Shown one piece after another: positions 32,425 through 42,024 of a stretch of DNA of 64,000 nucleotides (its first letter is position 1; each line of letters begins with the position of its first letter). This DNA is from Poriferisodalis sp965116715 (GTDB lineage Bacteria; Actinomycetota; Acidimicrobiia; Acidimicrobiales; Poriferisodalaceae). Both the position numbers and the translations under genes were made by a program. The stretch covers positions 868,001 to 932,000 of the forward strand of contig OZ220724.1 in assembly GCA_965116715.1 (NCBI GenBank). Direction: 5' to 3'. The notes under the pieces are model-generated. The model did no database searches. It saw nothing but the letters and a program-made list of their open reading frames with translations, and was not told where the DNA came from.

Positions 32425-32709
32425 CCTGGCGGGCGGACGTCGCCGTTCAAGTTGCGGCGCCTGCCGCAGGAGGCGACGGATGTCGGGAATGGGGCCAGAA
32501 CTCCGCTGACACCGCGGTGAGCGGATTGCGGCACCGGATCTCGGACCACGAAACGACGCTGAAACGGCCTCAGCTCGGCCCGCCGGTACACAGAAGAGGC
32601 ATCCCACAGCGGCCCCGAATCGGCGGAATCAGCCGGTGCCATCACGCTTCCGGCCCGCGAACTCAACACGCCATGCTCGCACCGGCCCCAGCATCCGCGC
32701 TAGAGGCGA
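32425..32709. other. Intergenic region, no gene seen
   Basis: Lies between two convergent genes. Frames here are short and compositionally like shadow frames. No convincing terminator hairpin or RNA gene was recognised by eye. Confidence 0.4.
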
Positions 32710-33225
32710 CTACCTAGACGGGAACGACCACTGACAATCGGAGGGGTCAGCGCCGAAGTGTTCATGCACTTCTAAGCACATCTCTTTCATTTCATTTGCC
32801 CTGCGCTCTATGCCGACCCACGCGCCAGCAAGCGGAACACTGCACCCTTCCGGCAGTGCGTCTATCGCCATCCCGTAGCGAAACCACGCGTTCGACATAG
32901 CGCTCACATCGTCCGAGTCGGTGTCGATTGGCAAATCCCCTTCCATGATATGGAAGACATCGGAGTGCCACCGCAGATCATCTAGTTCGAACCACAGATC
33001 TTCGTCGAAGACTCGGGTGAGAGTTCTACAGAGACTGAATCCCGGCGGTGGTATCTCAGCAGTCACTTCTTCTTCGGCCATCTTGGTGGTCGGTGATGCC
33101 GTCGTGGTGGTGGCCTGTTCGGCCAGCGCCTCGGCTACGGCAGCGTCGATGTCCGCTTGATCGAAGCCGCCTCCGCAACCCGCCAGCAACAGCGCCGCGA
33201 GCACAGCCGCGAGAATCTTGGTCAC
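32710..33225 (-). CDS. Putative lipoprotein (171 aa)
   Basis: GTG 33225 starts a typical lipoprotein signal: VTKILAAVLAALLLAGCGG with lipobox LLAGC. A Thr/Ala-rich linker (TTTTASPTT) follows, then a ~110-residue acidic domain with Cys at SLCRTLTR, EGCSVP, EMCLEV and SDCQW; four cysteines suggest two extracytoplasmic disulfides. The codon usage is less GC-biased than in neighbours. No recognised family. Confidence 0.72.
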   Translation of the reverse strand: MTKILAAVLAALLLAGCGGGFDQADIDAAVAEALAEQATTTTASPTTKMAEEEVTAEIPPPGFSLCRTLTRVFDEDLWFELDDLRWHSDVFHIMEGDLPIDTDSDDVSAMSNAWFRYGMAIDALPEGCSVPLAGAWVGIERRANEMKEMCLEVHEHFGADPSDCQWSFPSR

Positions 33226-33750
33226 CGGCGAGAAACTACACCTCGCCCTCACGACCCGGCGAGGCGCATGGCCTCGTCGTCCCACAGTTTGAACACGACT
33301 CTTCGGGCGCTTCGATCGCCTCCATACGCTGGGGACGGCTGAGCTTGCCCCAACGCGCCGAATCGGCCCTCATGTCGGCCAAGTCCCCGAGACGCCGCCA
33401 CTCTCACAAACCCGGACCACAAACAGGGGGACACGCCACCGCAGGTCGAGCGGCTCTTTCGCCGCCAGCTCATGCGCCCGCTTGTCGTCTCGGCGGCTCT
33501 CGAAGCGCAGCGGCCCCTCGGGAATCGGCGTCGGCCTCGTGCAGCAGCTCGAGGGCGTCGGCCATGCCGGCCAGTCTGGCGCGGTCCTGCGCCCGAGGCT
33601 TCGACAGGCACGCCAGCTCGCCCCACGCCAACTACGCGCCCGGCCGGCGGCCCTGACGGCGCGCAAGCCTGCGGACCTCGGCCGCGATCTCGCAGAGTCT
33701 CCAAGTCCGGCGCAAGCGTCGTCGAGAGCTGCGTCAGCGGAGCGAGACCT
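33226..33750. other. Intergenic region, no convincing gene
   Basis: No frame here has recognisable domains or a good start. Some minus-strand stretches near 33430-33560 look like decayed coding sequence, but no family could be named. Confidence 0.35.
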
Positions 33751-35037
33751 TCATGTTTCCCAGAGGAACGACATCGGCAGTGCGTAGATGCGCTCGGCGA
33801 GACGCAAGGGCTGCTCGCCCCCATGCAGAACGATGCCGAACTCGAATCGGTCGCCGAGCAGGTCTTGCAGCCACCGCAGCGTGTCAGCTTTGCTCCCGTG
33901 GGCACGCATGGCAGCGGTGACTTCGATGCCGACAATCCTTCCGTCGCTCAGACGTACGACCAGATCGACTTCGCGGCCACGCCGATCCCGATAATGATGC
34001 AGCGTCGCACCGTCTGCTGTGAACGAGATCTGCTTGCGAACCTCGTTGGCCGCGAACGTCTCATGCAACGGCCCTCGCAGAGGATCAGCAGGATCGCTGA
34101 GCGAGTCCGGGGTCGCGCCGAGCAAGGCCGCGGCCATCGCCGAGTCGGCCATGTGAAGCTTCGGACGTCGCTTGACGCGCGTGGCAGCACTCGTCGACCA
34201 TGCCGGCAGCGATACCGTCAGATACGCCATTTCCAGGAATGCGAGATAGTCAGCCGTAGTTTGCGAACTGCCGAATGACGTGTCTCGATGCACATCCTCG
34301 ACCACCAATTCACCAGCGGTGCGAGCCGCGAGTGCTGCGGCAATGCGCGGCAACTCCACGGTTCTGCGAGCACCGGAGACTTCCCGAATGTCGCGAGCCA
34401 CGATCGTGGAGAGCAGCGACCTCAGGAACGCCGTCCGCTCCGCGCCGCTCAACTCCTGCACTTCGGGATACCCGCCAGCGCAGATCAGCTCCGCGTAGTC
34501 GGAGCGGGAATGGCTCGAAGCGGGCTCGTCGAGCAACCCCGAATAGCGATCCGAGATGTCGCCGCCCGCCTTGGAGTGCTCCCTGATCCACGCCCACAAC
34601 CCTGCCGTCGCGGCACCCACAGCCTCGGACACGGAGAACGGCGCCAGTTCCACGATGCCCATGCGTCCCGCCAGCGATTCGCTGAGATGCGGGACCGTGA
34701 GCAGGTTGGTTGAACCGGTCAGCAGAAATGAGCCCTTGGACTGGTCAGCATCGACTGCAAGCTTGATGGCGCGCAACAGGTCATCACCGCCGCGCTGCAC
34801 CTCGTCGATCACCACTGGCCGGGGGCGGTCGCTCACGAAACCCACGGGGTCGTCGCGCGCCGCCTGCAGCATGTCGGGATTGTCGAGGCTCAGGAACACA
34901 CCCCCATCGGCGACCTGCCTAGCCAACGTGGTCTTGCCGGACTGGCGAGGCCCCAGCAGCGCCACGACCCGGAACGTGCGCAAGTAACGGCGCAGCACCG
35001 GCTCAATGCGGCGGTCGATCAACGGTGCGCTGCTCAT
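33751..35037 (-). CDS. AAA_14 ATPase with DUF4143 domain
   Basis: 428 residues from ATG 35037 (GTG 35043 also possible). Walker A LGPRQSGKTTLARQV, Walker B VVIDEVQRG with intact Asp-Glu, sensor FLLTGSTNLLT, arginine region SESLAGRMG. DUF4143 C-terminus: GREVDLVVRLSDGRIVGIEV with a D-E spacing like restriction-like folds. Unlike the 768 gene, all ATPase motifs are canonical. Family members are common singletons of unknown cellular role, sometimes discussed with defence genes. Confidence 0.9.
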   Translation of the reverse strand: MSSAPLIDRRIEPVLRRYLRTFRVVALLGPRQSGKTTLARQVADGGVFLSLDNPDMLQAARDDPVGFVSDRPRPVVIDEVQRGGDDLLRAIKLAVDADQSKGSFLLTGSTNLLTVPHLSESLAGRMGIVELAPFSVSEAVGAATAGLWAWIREHSKAGGDISDRYSGLLDEPASSHSRSDYAELICAGGYPEVQELSGAERTAFLRSLLSTIVARDIREVSGARRTVELPRIAAALAARTAGELVVEDVHRDTSFGSSQTTADYLAFLEMAYLTVSLPAWSTSAATRVKRRPKLHMADSAMAAALLGATPDSLSDPADPLRGPLHETFAANEVRKQISFTADGATLHHYRDRRGREVDLVVRLSDGRIVGIEVTAAMRAHGSKADTLRWLQDLLGDRFEFGIVLHGGEQPLRLAERIYALPMSFLWET

Positions 35038-35127
35038 GTCCACGATGCCACGATCCTACTGGTGATTTTGCCATAGCTCTAATGCATCTTGTGCCGCTCA
35101 TGAAGTGGGGTTTCTGCCGCTGCGAGG

Positions 35128-36675
35128 TCAGCGCTGGGGCGGAGCTGAGGCGTGAACGAGTTTGCCCTCGGTGCGGCAGTTGGTCTTGAGCGTCCTGAGC
35201 CAATCCAGGTCAGGTACTGGTCGTGCGGTGACGGGATCGTCGGCAAGGGCCGCCTCCAGCGCTGCGGCGATGCCCAGCAGGTGCCGATCGCTGTAGCTCG
35301 GACCGACGATCTGCAAGCCGAACGGCGTGCCTCGGTCGTCGAGACCGCACGGCAGCGCCGTGGTGGGATGGCCGACCACGGTGAGCGCTGCGGACAGCCC
35401 GAGCCACGCCATGTAGTTGCGCACGGGCTGGCCGCCGATCTCAGCCGGGTACAGCCGGTGCCAGTCGAAGGGCGGCACGGCGACGCCGGGGCAGATCAGC
35501 ACGTCGAACGTGTCGAACAGCGCGTCTGTCGCTTGAAACAGTTCCACTTGACGGCGCCGGGCCTTGGCGATATCAAGCACCGTGGTGCTCAGCGCCTCGT
35601 CGTAGGTGGCACGGATATTGGGGTTGAAGCCGCCGTCCGGATTCTTGGCATCGGGTCCCGCGGTGTCGGGATCGAACCTGTGAATGCTGCGGTGGTAGTT
35701 GGTGGCGAAGATGTCCGAGCGGAGCTGCCAGTCGACATCGAGGGCGTCGCTGAGATCGATGTCGGCCTCTTCGACCGAACCGACGATCCCCGCCAGCCGC
35801 TCGACACGGTCGGAGAAGACGGTTCGGACAGCGTCAGACACGAGCAGGCCGCCCAGGTCGGCACTGACCCCCACGCGCAGAGAGGCCACGTTGACGTCCG
35901 GCAGATTGGCAAACGCGCCGGCGTCCAGAGGGAAGGCCATGGGATCGCGGCGCGCAGCGCGGTCACGGCCCGCGACGACCGACAGCAGCAGCGCCGCGTC
36001 GGCCACCGTGCGCGCCATCGGGCCTTGCACGCTGTAGTTGGTTCGCCCGATCGTGCGCTCGTCGTGGGCCACGGTGCCGGGCGTAGAACGGTGGGCGACC
36101 ACCCCGCAATACGAGGCCGGGATGCGCAAGCTGCCGCCGTGATCGGACCCGGTGGCGAGCGGCGCCATCCCGCAGGCCAGCGCCACCGCCGAACCTCCAG
36201 AACTGCCGCCACAGGTCAGCGATGGATCGAACGGGTTGCCGGTGGCGCCGAAGAGGCGATTCACGGTGTTGGCGCCGATGCTCAGCTCGGGCGTATTGGT
36301 CTTCCCGACGATGACGGCGCCAGCCTCCCGGACGCGGGCCACGATGCCGTCATCGGCATCAGGCACATCGCTCGCGAACGGCACGGCACCGTAGGTCGTC
36401 GTCAGCCCGGCAGTTGCCTGGATGTCCTTGATGGCCACCGGGAGCCCGGCCAGCGGTCCCAGCGACTCGCCGCGGGCACGGGCACTGTCGATCTGCCGGG
36501 CTGTTACACGTGCCGCATCGTCGTCACGGATGACGAGCGCGTTCACCGCGCCGTCCGCGGCGTCGGCGCGTGCCAGGCACGATTCGAGCAACTCGACTGC
36601 CGACAGTTCGCCGGCCTCCAGCAGCGCTATTGCGCTGGTCGCATCGAGGTCGCACGGCTGAGACGATCGTGCCAT
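35128..36675 (-). CDS. Amidase signature family enzyme
   Basis: About 515 residues. The Ser-cisSer-Lys triad is visible: Lys in LPVAIKDIQATAG, the cis-Ser in TCGGSSGGSAVALACGM, and the nucleophile Ser in GSDHGGSLRIPASYCG. The C-terminal half (VLICPGVAVPPFDW, GLSAALTVVGHPTTALPCGL) is standard. It hydrolyses a carboxamide, identity unknown; GatA is unlikely without gatB/gatC nearby. ATG 36675 is chosen as the conserved N-terminus; divergent from the monooxygenase gene. Confidence 0.92.
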   Translation of the reverse strand: MARSSQPCDLDATSAIALLEAGELSAVELLESCLARADAADGAVNALVIRDDDAARVTARQIDSARARGESLGPLAGLPVAIKDIQATAGLTTTYGAVPFASDVPDADDGIVARVREAGAVIVGKTNTPELSIGANTVNRLFGATGNPFDPSLTCGGSSGGSAVALACGMAPLATGSDHGGSLRIPASYCGVVAHRSTPGTVAHDERTIGRTNYSVQGPMARTVADAALLLSVVAGRDRAARRDPMAFPLDAGAFANLPDVNVASLRVGVSADLGGLLVSDAVRTVFSDRVERLAGIVGSVEEADIDLSDALDVDWQLRSDIFATNYHRSIHRFDPDTAGPDAKNPDGGFNPNIRATYDEALSTTVLDIAKARRRQVELFQATDALFDTFDVLICPGVAVPPFDWHRLYPAEIGGQPVRNYMAWLGLSAALTVVGHPTTALPCGLDDRGTPFGLQIVGPSYSDRHLLGIAAALEAALADDPVTARPVPDLDWLRTLKTNCRTEGKLVHASAPPQR

Positions 36676-36761
36676 GGTCCGGAGCGTGCCACATCGGCGC
36701 GCCTCGGGCCGCGCCTTGGGCTCTGGGCTCAGCCACGGGCGCATCGGTAGTCTCTGCGGCG

Positions 36762-38384
36762 ATGAGCAGCCCCGAAGCAGCGAGCGTGAACGGCGGACCG
36801 AGCGTGCATGACGTCGTCGTGGTCGGTGCCGGTTTCGCCGGCATGTACATGCTGCACAAGCTGCGCGGGCTCGGATTCGACGTGGCGGTGGTCGAACGGG
36901 CCAGCGGCGTGGGCGGCACCTGGTACTGGAACCGCTACCCGGGCGCCCGCTGCGATGTCGAGTCGATGCAGTACTCGTACTCGTTCGACCCCGAGCTCGA
37001 GCAGGAATGGGAGTGGTCAGAGCGCTACTCCGGCCAGCCCGAGATCCTCCGCTACGCCAACCACGTCGCCGACCGTTACGACCTGCGCCGCGACATCCGC
37101 TTCGAGACGACGGTCACGCAGGTCGACTGGGACGATGCCGGCAGCCAGTGGTGCCTGCAGACAGACCGTGGCGAGTTCCGGGCGCGTTTTGTGGTGATGG
37201 CCACCGGCTGCCTGTCGACGGCCAACGTCCCCCACTTCGACGGCGTCGAGACCTTCGAGGGGCCGACGTACCACACGGGTCGATGGCCGCATGAAGGCGT
37301 CGACTTCTCAGGAATGTCAGTGGGGGTGATCGGCACGGGCTCGTCTGCCATTCAGGCCATCCCGGTTATCGCCGCGGAGTGCCGTGAGCTGACGATCTTC
37401 CAGCGCACGCCGAACTATTCGGTGCCTGCCCGCAACGCGCCGCTGGATGCGGCCGAGCAGGCCGACTGGAAGGCCCACTACCGCGAGCGGCGGGCCCGCA
37501 TGCTCACCCAGCAAGCTGCGATGGTGCAGCGACTGCCCGATGGCGAAGAGCTTGCGAAGGAAGCAAGCACGACCGAGTTCGTCGAGCGCATGCAGCAGCG
37601 GTGGGATGTGGGCGGATTCACCTTCTACCGGGCCTACGGCGACATCGGCCTCGACGCCGAGTCGAACGGCCGCGTGGCGGAGTTTGTCCGCGGCAAGATC
37701 GCCGAGATCGTCGACGATCCCGAGACCGCAGCCAAGCTCACCCCGCACAACACCATTGCCTGCAAGCGTCCGTGCCTCGACACGAACTACTACGAGACGT
37801 TCAACCTGCCGCACGTTCACCTGGTGGACGTGGCTGAGACGCCGATCGAGCGCATCTCGGCAGCGGGTGTCGTGGTCGACGGCCAGGAGTACCCGGTGGA
37901 CGCCATCGTGTTCGCCACCGGCTTCGACGCCATGACCGGAACTCTGCTGCGGATGAACATCACCGGGCGTGACGGCGCTCGGCTGGCCGATCATTGGGAC
38001 GCCGGGCCGCGCACCTATCTCGGACTGGGTGTGACCGGCTTCCCGAACATGTTCACCGTGTCAGGTCCCGGCAGCCCGTCGGTGCTGACCAACATGATCC
38101 CGTCCATCGAGCAGCACGTCGACTGGATCGCTCGGTGCCTGGTGGATCTGCGCGAACGGGGTGCGGCCACCATCGAGCCCGAAGCCGATGCCGAGGCCTA
38201 CTGGGTCGACTACGTCAATGCCGTGGCCGATCTGACGCTGTTCCCCACCTGCAACTCGTGGTACCTGGGGGCGAACATCCCGGGCAAGACACGGGTCTTC
38301 ATGCCGCTGCCGGGCTTCCCGCCCTACGTTGAGATCTGCGAGGACGTGGCGTCGGACAACTACCGCGGTTTTGCCCTCGCCTGA
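36762..38384 (+). CDS. Flavin-containing monooxygenase, Baeyer-Villiger type
   Basis: 540 residues. FAD motif VVVVGAGFAGMYMLHKL, then GVGGTWYWNRYPGARCDVES typical of BVMOs. The fingerprint F-x-G-x3-H-x3-W is present as FEGPTYHTGRWP, followed by the NADPH motif VGVIGTGSSAIQ. AIVFATGFDAMTG is the second conserved ATG box. It should insert oxygen next to a ketone using NADPH. It starts at ATG 36762 and precedes an acyl-CoA dehydrogenase pair, which suggests a ring- or chain-degrading operon. Confidence 0.94.
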   Translation: MSSPEAASVNGGPSVHDVVVVGAGFAGMYMLHKLRGLGFDVAVVERASGVGGTWYWNRYPGARCDVESMQYSYSFDPELEQEWEWSERYSGQPEILRYANHVADRYDLRRDIRFETTVTQVDWDDAGSQWCLQTDRGEFRARFVVMATGCLSTANVPHFDGVETFEGPTYHTGRWPHEGVDFSGMSVGVIGTGSSAIQAIPVIAAECRELTIFQRTPNYSVPARNAPLDAAEQADWKAHYRERRARMLTQQAAMVQRLPDGEELAKEASTTEFVERMQQRWDVGGFTFYRAYGDIGLDAESNGRVAEFVRGKIAEIVDDPETAAKLTPHNTIACKRPCLDTNYYETFNLPHVHLVDVAETPIERISAAGVVVDGQEYPVDAIVFATGFDAMTGTLLRMNITGRDGARLADHWDAGPRTYLGLGVTGFPNMFTVSGPGSPSVLTNMIPSIEQHVDWIARCLVDLRERGAATIEPEADAEAYWVDYVNAVADLTLFPTCNSWYLGANIPGKTRVFMPLPGFPPYVEICEDVASDNYRGFALA

Positions 38385-38419
38385 TCCACCCAGAGCCCGG
38401 ACCGTCCCAAAGGCTGCCG

Positions 38420-39571
38420 ATGAGATTCACGCCGACCGAGTTGACCGGCCCCGAACTTGACCTCCAGGCGGAGGTGCGCGAGTTCCTGGCTGCCGAGCTG
38501 CCGCCCGGCGCTCACGAGCCGTGCCTGGGCATGGCGGCGGATCACGACCGGGAGTTCTCGGCCAAGATGGCCGCGCGGGGCTGGGTGGGCATGGCGCTGC
38601 CCTCACGCTGGGGCGGTTCGGACCGCACTGCCGTGCAGCGCTTCATCTTGGTCGAGGAGATGCTGCGCTGGGGCGCGCCGGTGGGGCATCACTGGGTGGC
38701 CGATCGGCAGACCGGCAACGTCATCCTGAAATTCGGCACCGACGAGCAGCGTGAACGGTTCCTGCCGCCGATCTGCCGGGGCGAGCTGGGTTTCTCGATC
38801 GGGATGAGCGAGCCCGACAGCGGGTCTGACCTGGCTTCGGTGTCCACCCGGGCCGAGCGGGCCGACGATGGCTGGGTGGTGAACGGCACCAAGATCTGGA
38901 CCTCGAACGCGCACATGAACGACTGGTTCATCTGCCTGCTGCGCACGGCGCCCATGGAGGACGGCAACAAGCACGCTGGGTTGTCGCAGTTCCTGATCGA
39001 CCTGCGCTCGCCGGGTCTGGAGATCAGCCCGATCCCGTTCCTCGACGGCAGCCATCACTTCAACGAGGTGACCTTCCACGACGTATTCGTTCCCGATGCC
39101 AACGTGGTGGGCCAGCCGGGGATGGGCTGGCACCAGAACACCACCGAGATGGCGTACGAGCGGGGCGGGCCCGACCGCTGGCTGTCGCCGTTCTCGACGG
39201 TGGAGCAGCTGCTGCGCGAGTCGGCTGGCACGCCGATGGCCGATGTGGTGTCGGACCTGTTCGGCGAGCTGGCGGCTCGCTGGTGGGGCATCCGGAACCT
39301 GTCGCTGTCGGTGGCGCGGCTGATCGACGAGGGCGAGGCGCCGTCGGTGGAGTCGGCGCTGGTGAAGGAGATGGGCACCCGCTACGAGCAGGAAGTGGTC
39401 GAGAAGCTGGTGCAGCTCATCGACGAGGAATACTCGCCCGAGTCCGAGTCGCTGTTTGAGCGGCTGCTGGCGCAGTGCGTGGTGACCTTCCCGGGCAACA
39501 CGATCCGGGGCGGCACCATCGAGATCCTGCGCTCGGTCGCCTCGAAGGGTTTGCAGGGGTTGCCGGCATGA
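38420..39571 (+). CDS. Acyl-CoA dehydrogenase (large-type subunit)
   Basis: 383 residues. FAD/substrate signatures: GFSIGMSEPDSGSDLASVST, VVNGTKIWTSNAHMNDW, and the C-terminal FPGNTIRGGTIEILRSVASK. Oxidises an acyl-CoA at the alpha-beta position, passing electrons to ETF. It is followed by a shorter paralogue, an arrangement known for heteromeric actinobacterial acyl-CoA dehydrogenases acting on steroid side chains or other bulky substrates. Its stop TGA overlaps a mini-ORF start (ATGA 39568-39571). Confidence 0.93.
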   Translation: MRFTPTELTGPELDLQAEVREFLAAELPPGAHEPCLGMAADHDREFSAKMAARGWVGMALPSRWGGSDRTAVQRFILVEEMLRWGAPVGHHWVADRQTGNVILKFGTDEQRERFLPPICRGELGFSIGMSEPDSGSDLASVSTRAERADDGWVVNGTKIWTSNAHMNDWFICLLRTAPMEDGNKHAGLSQFLIDLRSPGLEISPIPFLDGSHHFNEVTFHDVFVPDANVVGQPGMGWHQNTTEMAYERGGPDRWLSPFSTVEQLLRESAGTPMADVVSDLFGELAARWWGIRNLSLSVARLIDEGEAPSVESALVKEMGTRYEQEVVEKLVQLIDEEYSPESESLFERLLAQCVVTFPGNTIRGGTIEILRSVASKGLQGLPA

Positions 39572-39636
39572 CGGCAACCCCATCGATCCTGCCTGCCGGC
39601 ATGACGGCAGCCCTGTCGAGTCAGGTGCCGGCATGA
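39568..39636 (+). other. 22-codon relay ORF bridging two acyl-CoA dehydrogenase genes
   Basis: ATG 39568 overlaps the upstream stop. The mini-ORF reads 22 codons and ends at TGA 39634-39636, which overlaps ATG 39633 of the next gene. TGCCGGCATGACGGC is repeated three times (33- and 32-bp steps), so the start/stop overlap itself has been duplicated. Confidence 0.55.
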
Positions 39637-40823
39637 CGGCCCGGACGGCGCCCGAGCCGGTCGTGGTCGACGAGCTGATCACCGAGACGGCTGACCGGCT
39701 GTTCGGCGAGCTGTGCACCCATGAAGCGGTGCAGGCCGCCGAGGACAGCGGGGGCGCACCCGACATCTGGGACGCGTTCTGCGAGACCGGCTTCGACCTG
39801 ATCGCAGTGCCCGAGGAGGCCGGCGGATCGGGGGGCACGCTCGCGGAAGCCATTGAGGTGCTGCGCATGGTGGGCTACCACTCAGCACCGGTCCCGGCTG
39901 CGGAGAACGGCATCCTCGGCGGCTGGCTGCTGGCCGAGGCTGGCCTCGAGCTCCCTGACGGTCTCGTCACGGTCGTTCCACCTCGGGCGGCCGGAGGCGG
40001 CTGGTCGCCAGCCGACTCGAAGAACGGCTCAGAGGGCGCCTCAGGCTCGGCCGGCACTGCAGGCAGCGACGGCTGGCTCGGCGGCTCGTGTACCGCGGAG
40101 ATTGCCGACGACGGCACCGCCGCACTGAGCGGAGAGGCCCAGCGGGTGCCGTGGGCACGCAGCGCAGAGACCATCGTGTGCGTCTGCGAGTGTGACGGGC
40201 AGACGATGGTGATCTCGGTTCCGGCGTCCGAGTGCGAGATCACGCCGCTGCCCAACATGGCGGGCGAGCCCCGCGACACGGTGAGATTCGATGGCTCGAT
40301 TGGCGTGGCGGCGCCCGCGCCCGACGGCGTGGACGCAGCGGCGCTGGCGCAGCGCGGCGCTCTGTCGCGGGTGGCGCTGATGGCCGGCGCCATCGAGAAG
40401 ATGTGCCAGTTGACGGTCAGCTACACCAACGAGCGAGTGCAGTTCGGCCGTCCAGTGGCTCGCTTCCAGGCGGTGCAGCAGCACCTGGTCTGGGCTGCGC
40501 AGGATGCAGCGCTGGTGCGGATGGCCGCCGAGGTCGCGGCCCGCGAAGCCACGCGTGGTGATGCGCCGTTCGAGATCGCGGCGGCAAAGCTCATCGCCAA
40601 CCAGGCAGCCGCCCGGGCCACCAAGGCCTGCCACCAGGCCCACGGCGCCATGGGCATGACGCAGGAGTACCCGCTGCACCACTTCAGCCGCCGCCTGTGG
40701 AGCTGGCGCAAGGAATACGGCTCCGACGCTCACTGGTCAGCCGTGCTGGGCACCATGGCAACCGGCGTCGGCGCCGACGGCCTCTACCCCCTCATCACCT
40801 CCGGCACCGCCGCTCTACAGTGA
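39633..40823 (+). CDS. Acyl-CoA dehydrogenase (small-type, divergent subunit)
   Basis: 396 residues, weakly similar to the preceding protein. The C-terminal helical domain is conserved (QLTVSYTNERVQFGRPVARF, CHQAHGAMGMTQEYPLHHF). The middle beta domain is short and contains a Gly/Ser/Ala-rich insert, and canonical FAD-loop motifs are weak. This fits the non-catalytic or FAD-sharing partner of a heteromeric dehydrogenase. ATG 39633 overlaps the relay ORF stop. Confidence 0.87.
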   Translation: MTARTAPEPVVVDELITETADRLFGELCTHEAVQAAEDSGGAPDIWDAFCETGFDLIAVPEEAGGSGGTLAEAIEVLRMVGYHSAPVPAAENGILGGWLLAEAGLELPDGLVTVVPPRAAGGGWSPADSKNGSEGASGSAGTAGSDGWLGGSCTAEIADDGTAALSGEAQRVPWARSAETIVCVCECDGQTMVISVPASECEITPLPNMAGEPRDTVRFDGSIGVAAPAPDGVDAAALAQRGALSRVALMAGAIEKMCQLTVSYTNERVQFGRPVARFQAVQQHLVWAAQDAALVRMAAEVAAREATRGDAPFEIAAAKLIANQAAARATKACHQAHGAMGMTQEYPLHHFSRRLWSWRKEYGSDAHWSAVLGTMATGVGADGLYPLITSGTAALQ

Positions 40824-40824
40824 A

Positions 40825-41070
40825 GTGGTGACGGACGTCGACAAGGAGATAGCGGTGCCGCCAACGGTCTCCGAGATCATCTTCGAAGTCAGCGATGACG
40901 AGGTCGACGGCGGGTTCTCAGCCAGCGCACTCGGTTACGGCATTCACACTCAAGCGGAGACAATCGAGGAGATCCGCGACAACATCCGCGAAGCGGTCGA
41001 GTGCTACTTCGACGACGCCGCAAGCAGCGTTCTGATGGACGGGCAATCGCTAGCTTGCTGGCGTGTCTGA
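40825..41070 (+). CDS. HicB-like small protein
   Basis: 81 residues, starting GTG 40825 (or 40828), 2 nt after the dehydrogenase stop. SEIIFEVSDDEVDGGFSASA, then TQAETIEEIRDNIREAVECYF, is the HicB-type partial RNase H fold with its helix. HicB proteins are usually antitoxins to HicA; no HicA lies nearby. Its end overlaps the start of an HNH nuclease gene by 8 nt, so it may partner that protein instead. Confidence 0.7.
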   Translation: MVTDVDKEIAVPPTVSEIIFEVSDDEVDGGFSASALGYGIHTQAETIEEIRDNIREAVECYFDDAASSVLMDGQSLACWRV

Positions 41071-41968
41071 ACGATCATCTCCGCGGAACCGGTCAAGAGT
41101 TGAGCCTGCATCTGATGGCTCCGACAGGCGGGCGCCATCGCCCGTGCCGTTGTTCGTCTTGACGTGGAATCCCGCCAAGGGCTGGTTGGGACCGAGGGGC
41201 ATCGAGCGGGAGTATCAGGCCAGAGTGAACGCCATGTCGGCGGGCGTGTCGTACCCAGACTCTTGGCTGACTGGACGCCGCGTGCAAGGCATCAGCCGCG
41301 GTGACTCAGTGGTACTGCTTCGTCAGATCGATGAGGGCGGCATCATCGCGAGCGGTCATGCCGTAGGTGAAATCTACCGGGATGATCACGACGCGAATTG
41401 CGTCGATGTCGAGTGGGATCGGTGGGTGCCCGTGGAGCAACGCTTGGCCCGCGAACAGCTCTCGGAAATTGCGCCACGCTTCGCAAAGCCAGTGCAGCAG
41501 TCAGGCGAACGCCTCGCCGACGATCAAGCCACAGCGCTGATGGAAGCCTGGAACCAGTTGCATCCGCGTCCATCCGACCCCGCAAGAGCGCTGCCAGGAG
41601 GCGAAGCAGATGTCGCTCCAACTCCCGGCGGCCCGGTGCCGGAAGGTGCCAAAACCCGAGTGGAGGTCAATCGCTACGAGCGCAACCAGCAGAACCGCGA
41701 ACGGTGCATCGCCGAGCACGGCACCTCATGCAAGGTGTGCGGTATCGATTTCGGCGCGACCTACGGTGCCTTTGCCGAGGACTACATCCACGTGCATCAC
41801 AAGGTGCCGCTCGCACAGATCGAGGACCACACCAATCACGCGCCCGATCCGAAAGACGATCTCGTTCCGGTCTGCCCGAATTGCCACTCCATGCTGCACC
41901 TGCACCCCGACAAGCCGTGCAGCGTGGAGAAACTGAGGAAGCTGATGGCGGAGGCCGTGCAGGACTGA
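41063..41968 (+). CDS. EVE-like domain + HNH endonuclease (type IV restriction-like)
   Basis: 301 residues from GTG 41063. The N-terminus (PLFVLTWNPAKGW ... GRRVQGISRGDSVVLLRQ ... IIASGHAVGEIYRDD) resembles EVE/PUA-like modified-base readers. A flexible linker follows, then the HNH domain: CKVCGIDFG, YIHVHHKVPLAQI (HH motif) and PVCPNCHSMLHL (zinc CxxC and final His). This architecture is known in McrA-like nucleases cutting modified DNA. It overlaps the HicB-like gene by 8 nt. Confidence 0.87.
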   Translation: MSERSSPRNRSRVEPASDGSDRRAPSPVPLFVLTWNPAKGWLGPRGIEREYQARVNAMSAGVSYPDSWLTGRRVQGISRGDSVVLLRQIDEGGIIASGHAVGEIYRDDHDANCVDVEWDRWVPVEQRLAREQLSEIAPRFAKPVQQSGERLADDQATALMEAWNQLHPRPSDPARALPGGEADVAPTPGGPVPEGAKTRVEVNRYERNQQNRERCIAEHGTSCKVCGIDFGATYGAFAEDYIHVHHKVPLAQIEDHTNHAPDPKDDLVPVCPNCHSMLHLHPDKPCSVEKLRKLMAEAVQD

Positions 41969-42024
41969 CTTCGCCGACCAGAGCAATGCACTCTGGATGC
42001 TGCACAGGATGAATCAAGGAGCCG

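Noticed and set aside
33226..33750. Coding gene in the gap before the second AAA ATPase
   Set aside because: Candidate frames are Arg/Ser/Pro-rich on both strands with no motif or start signal.
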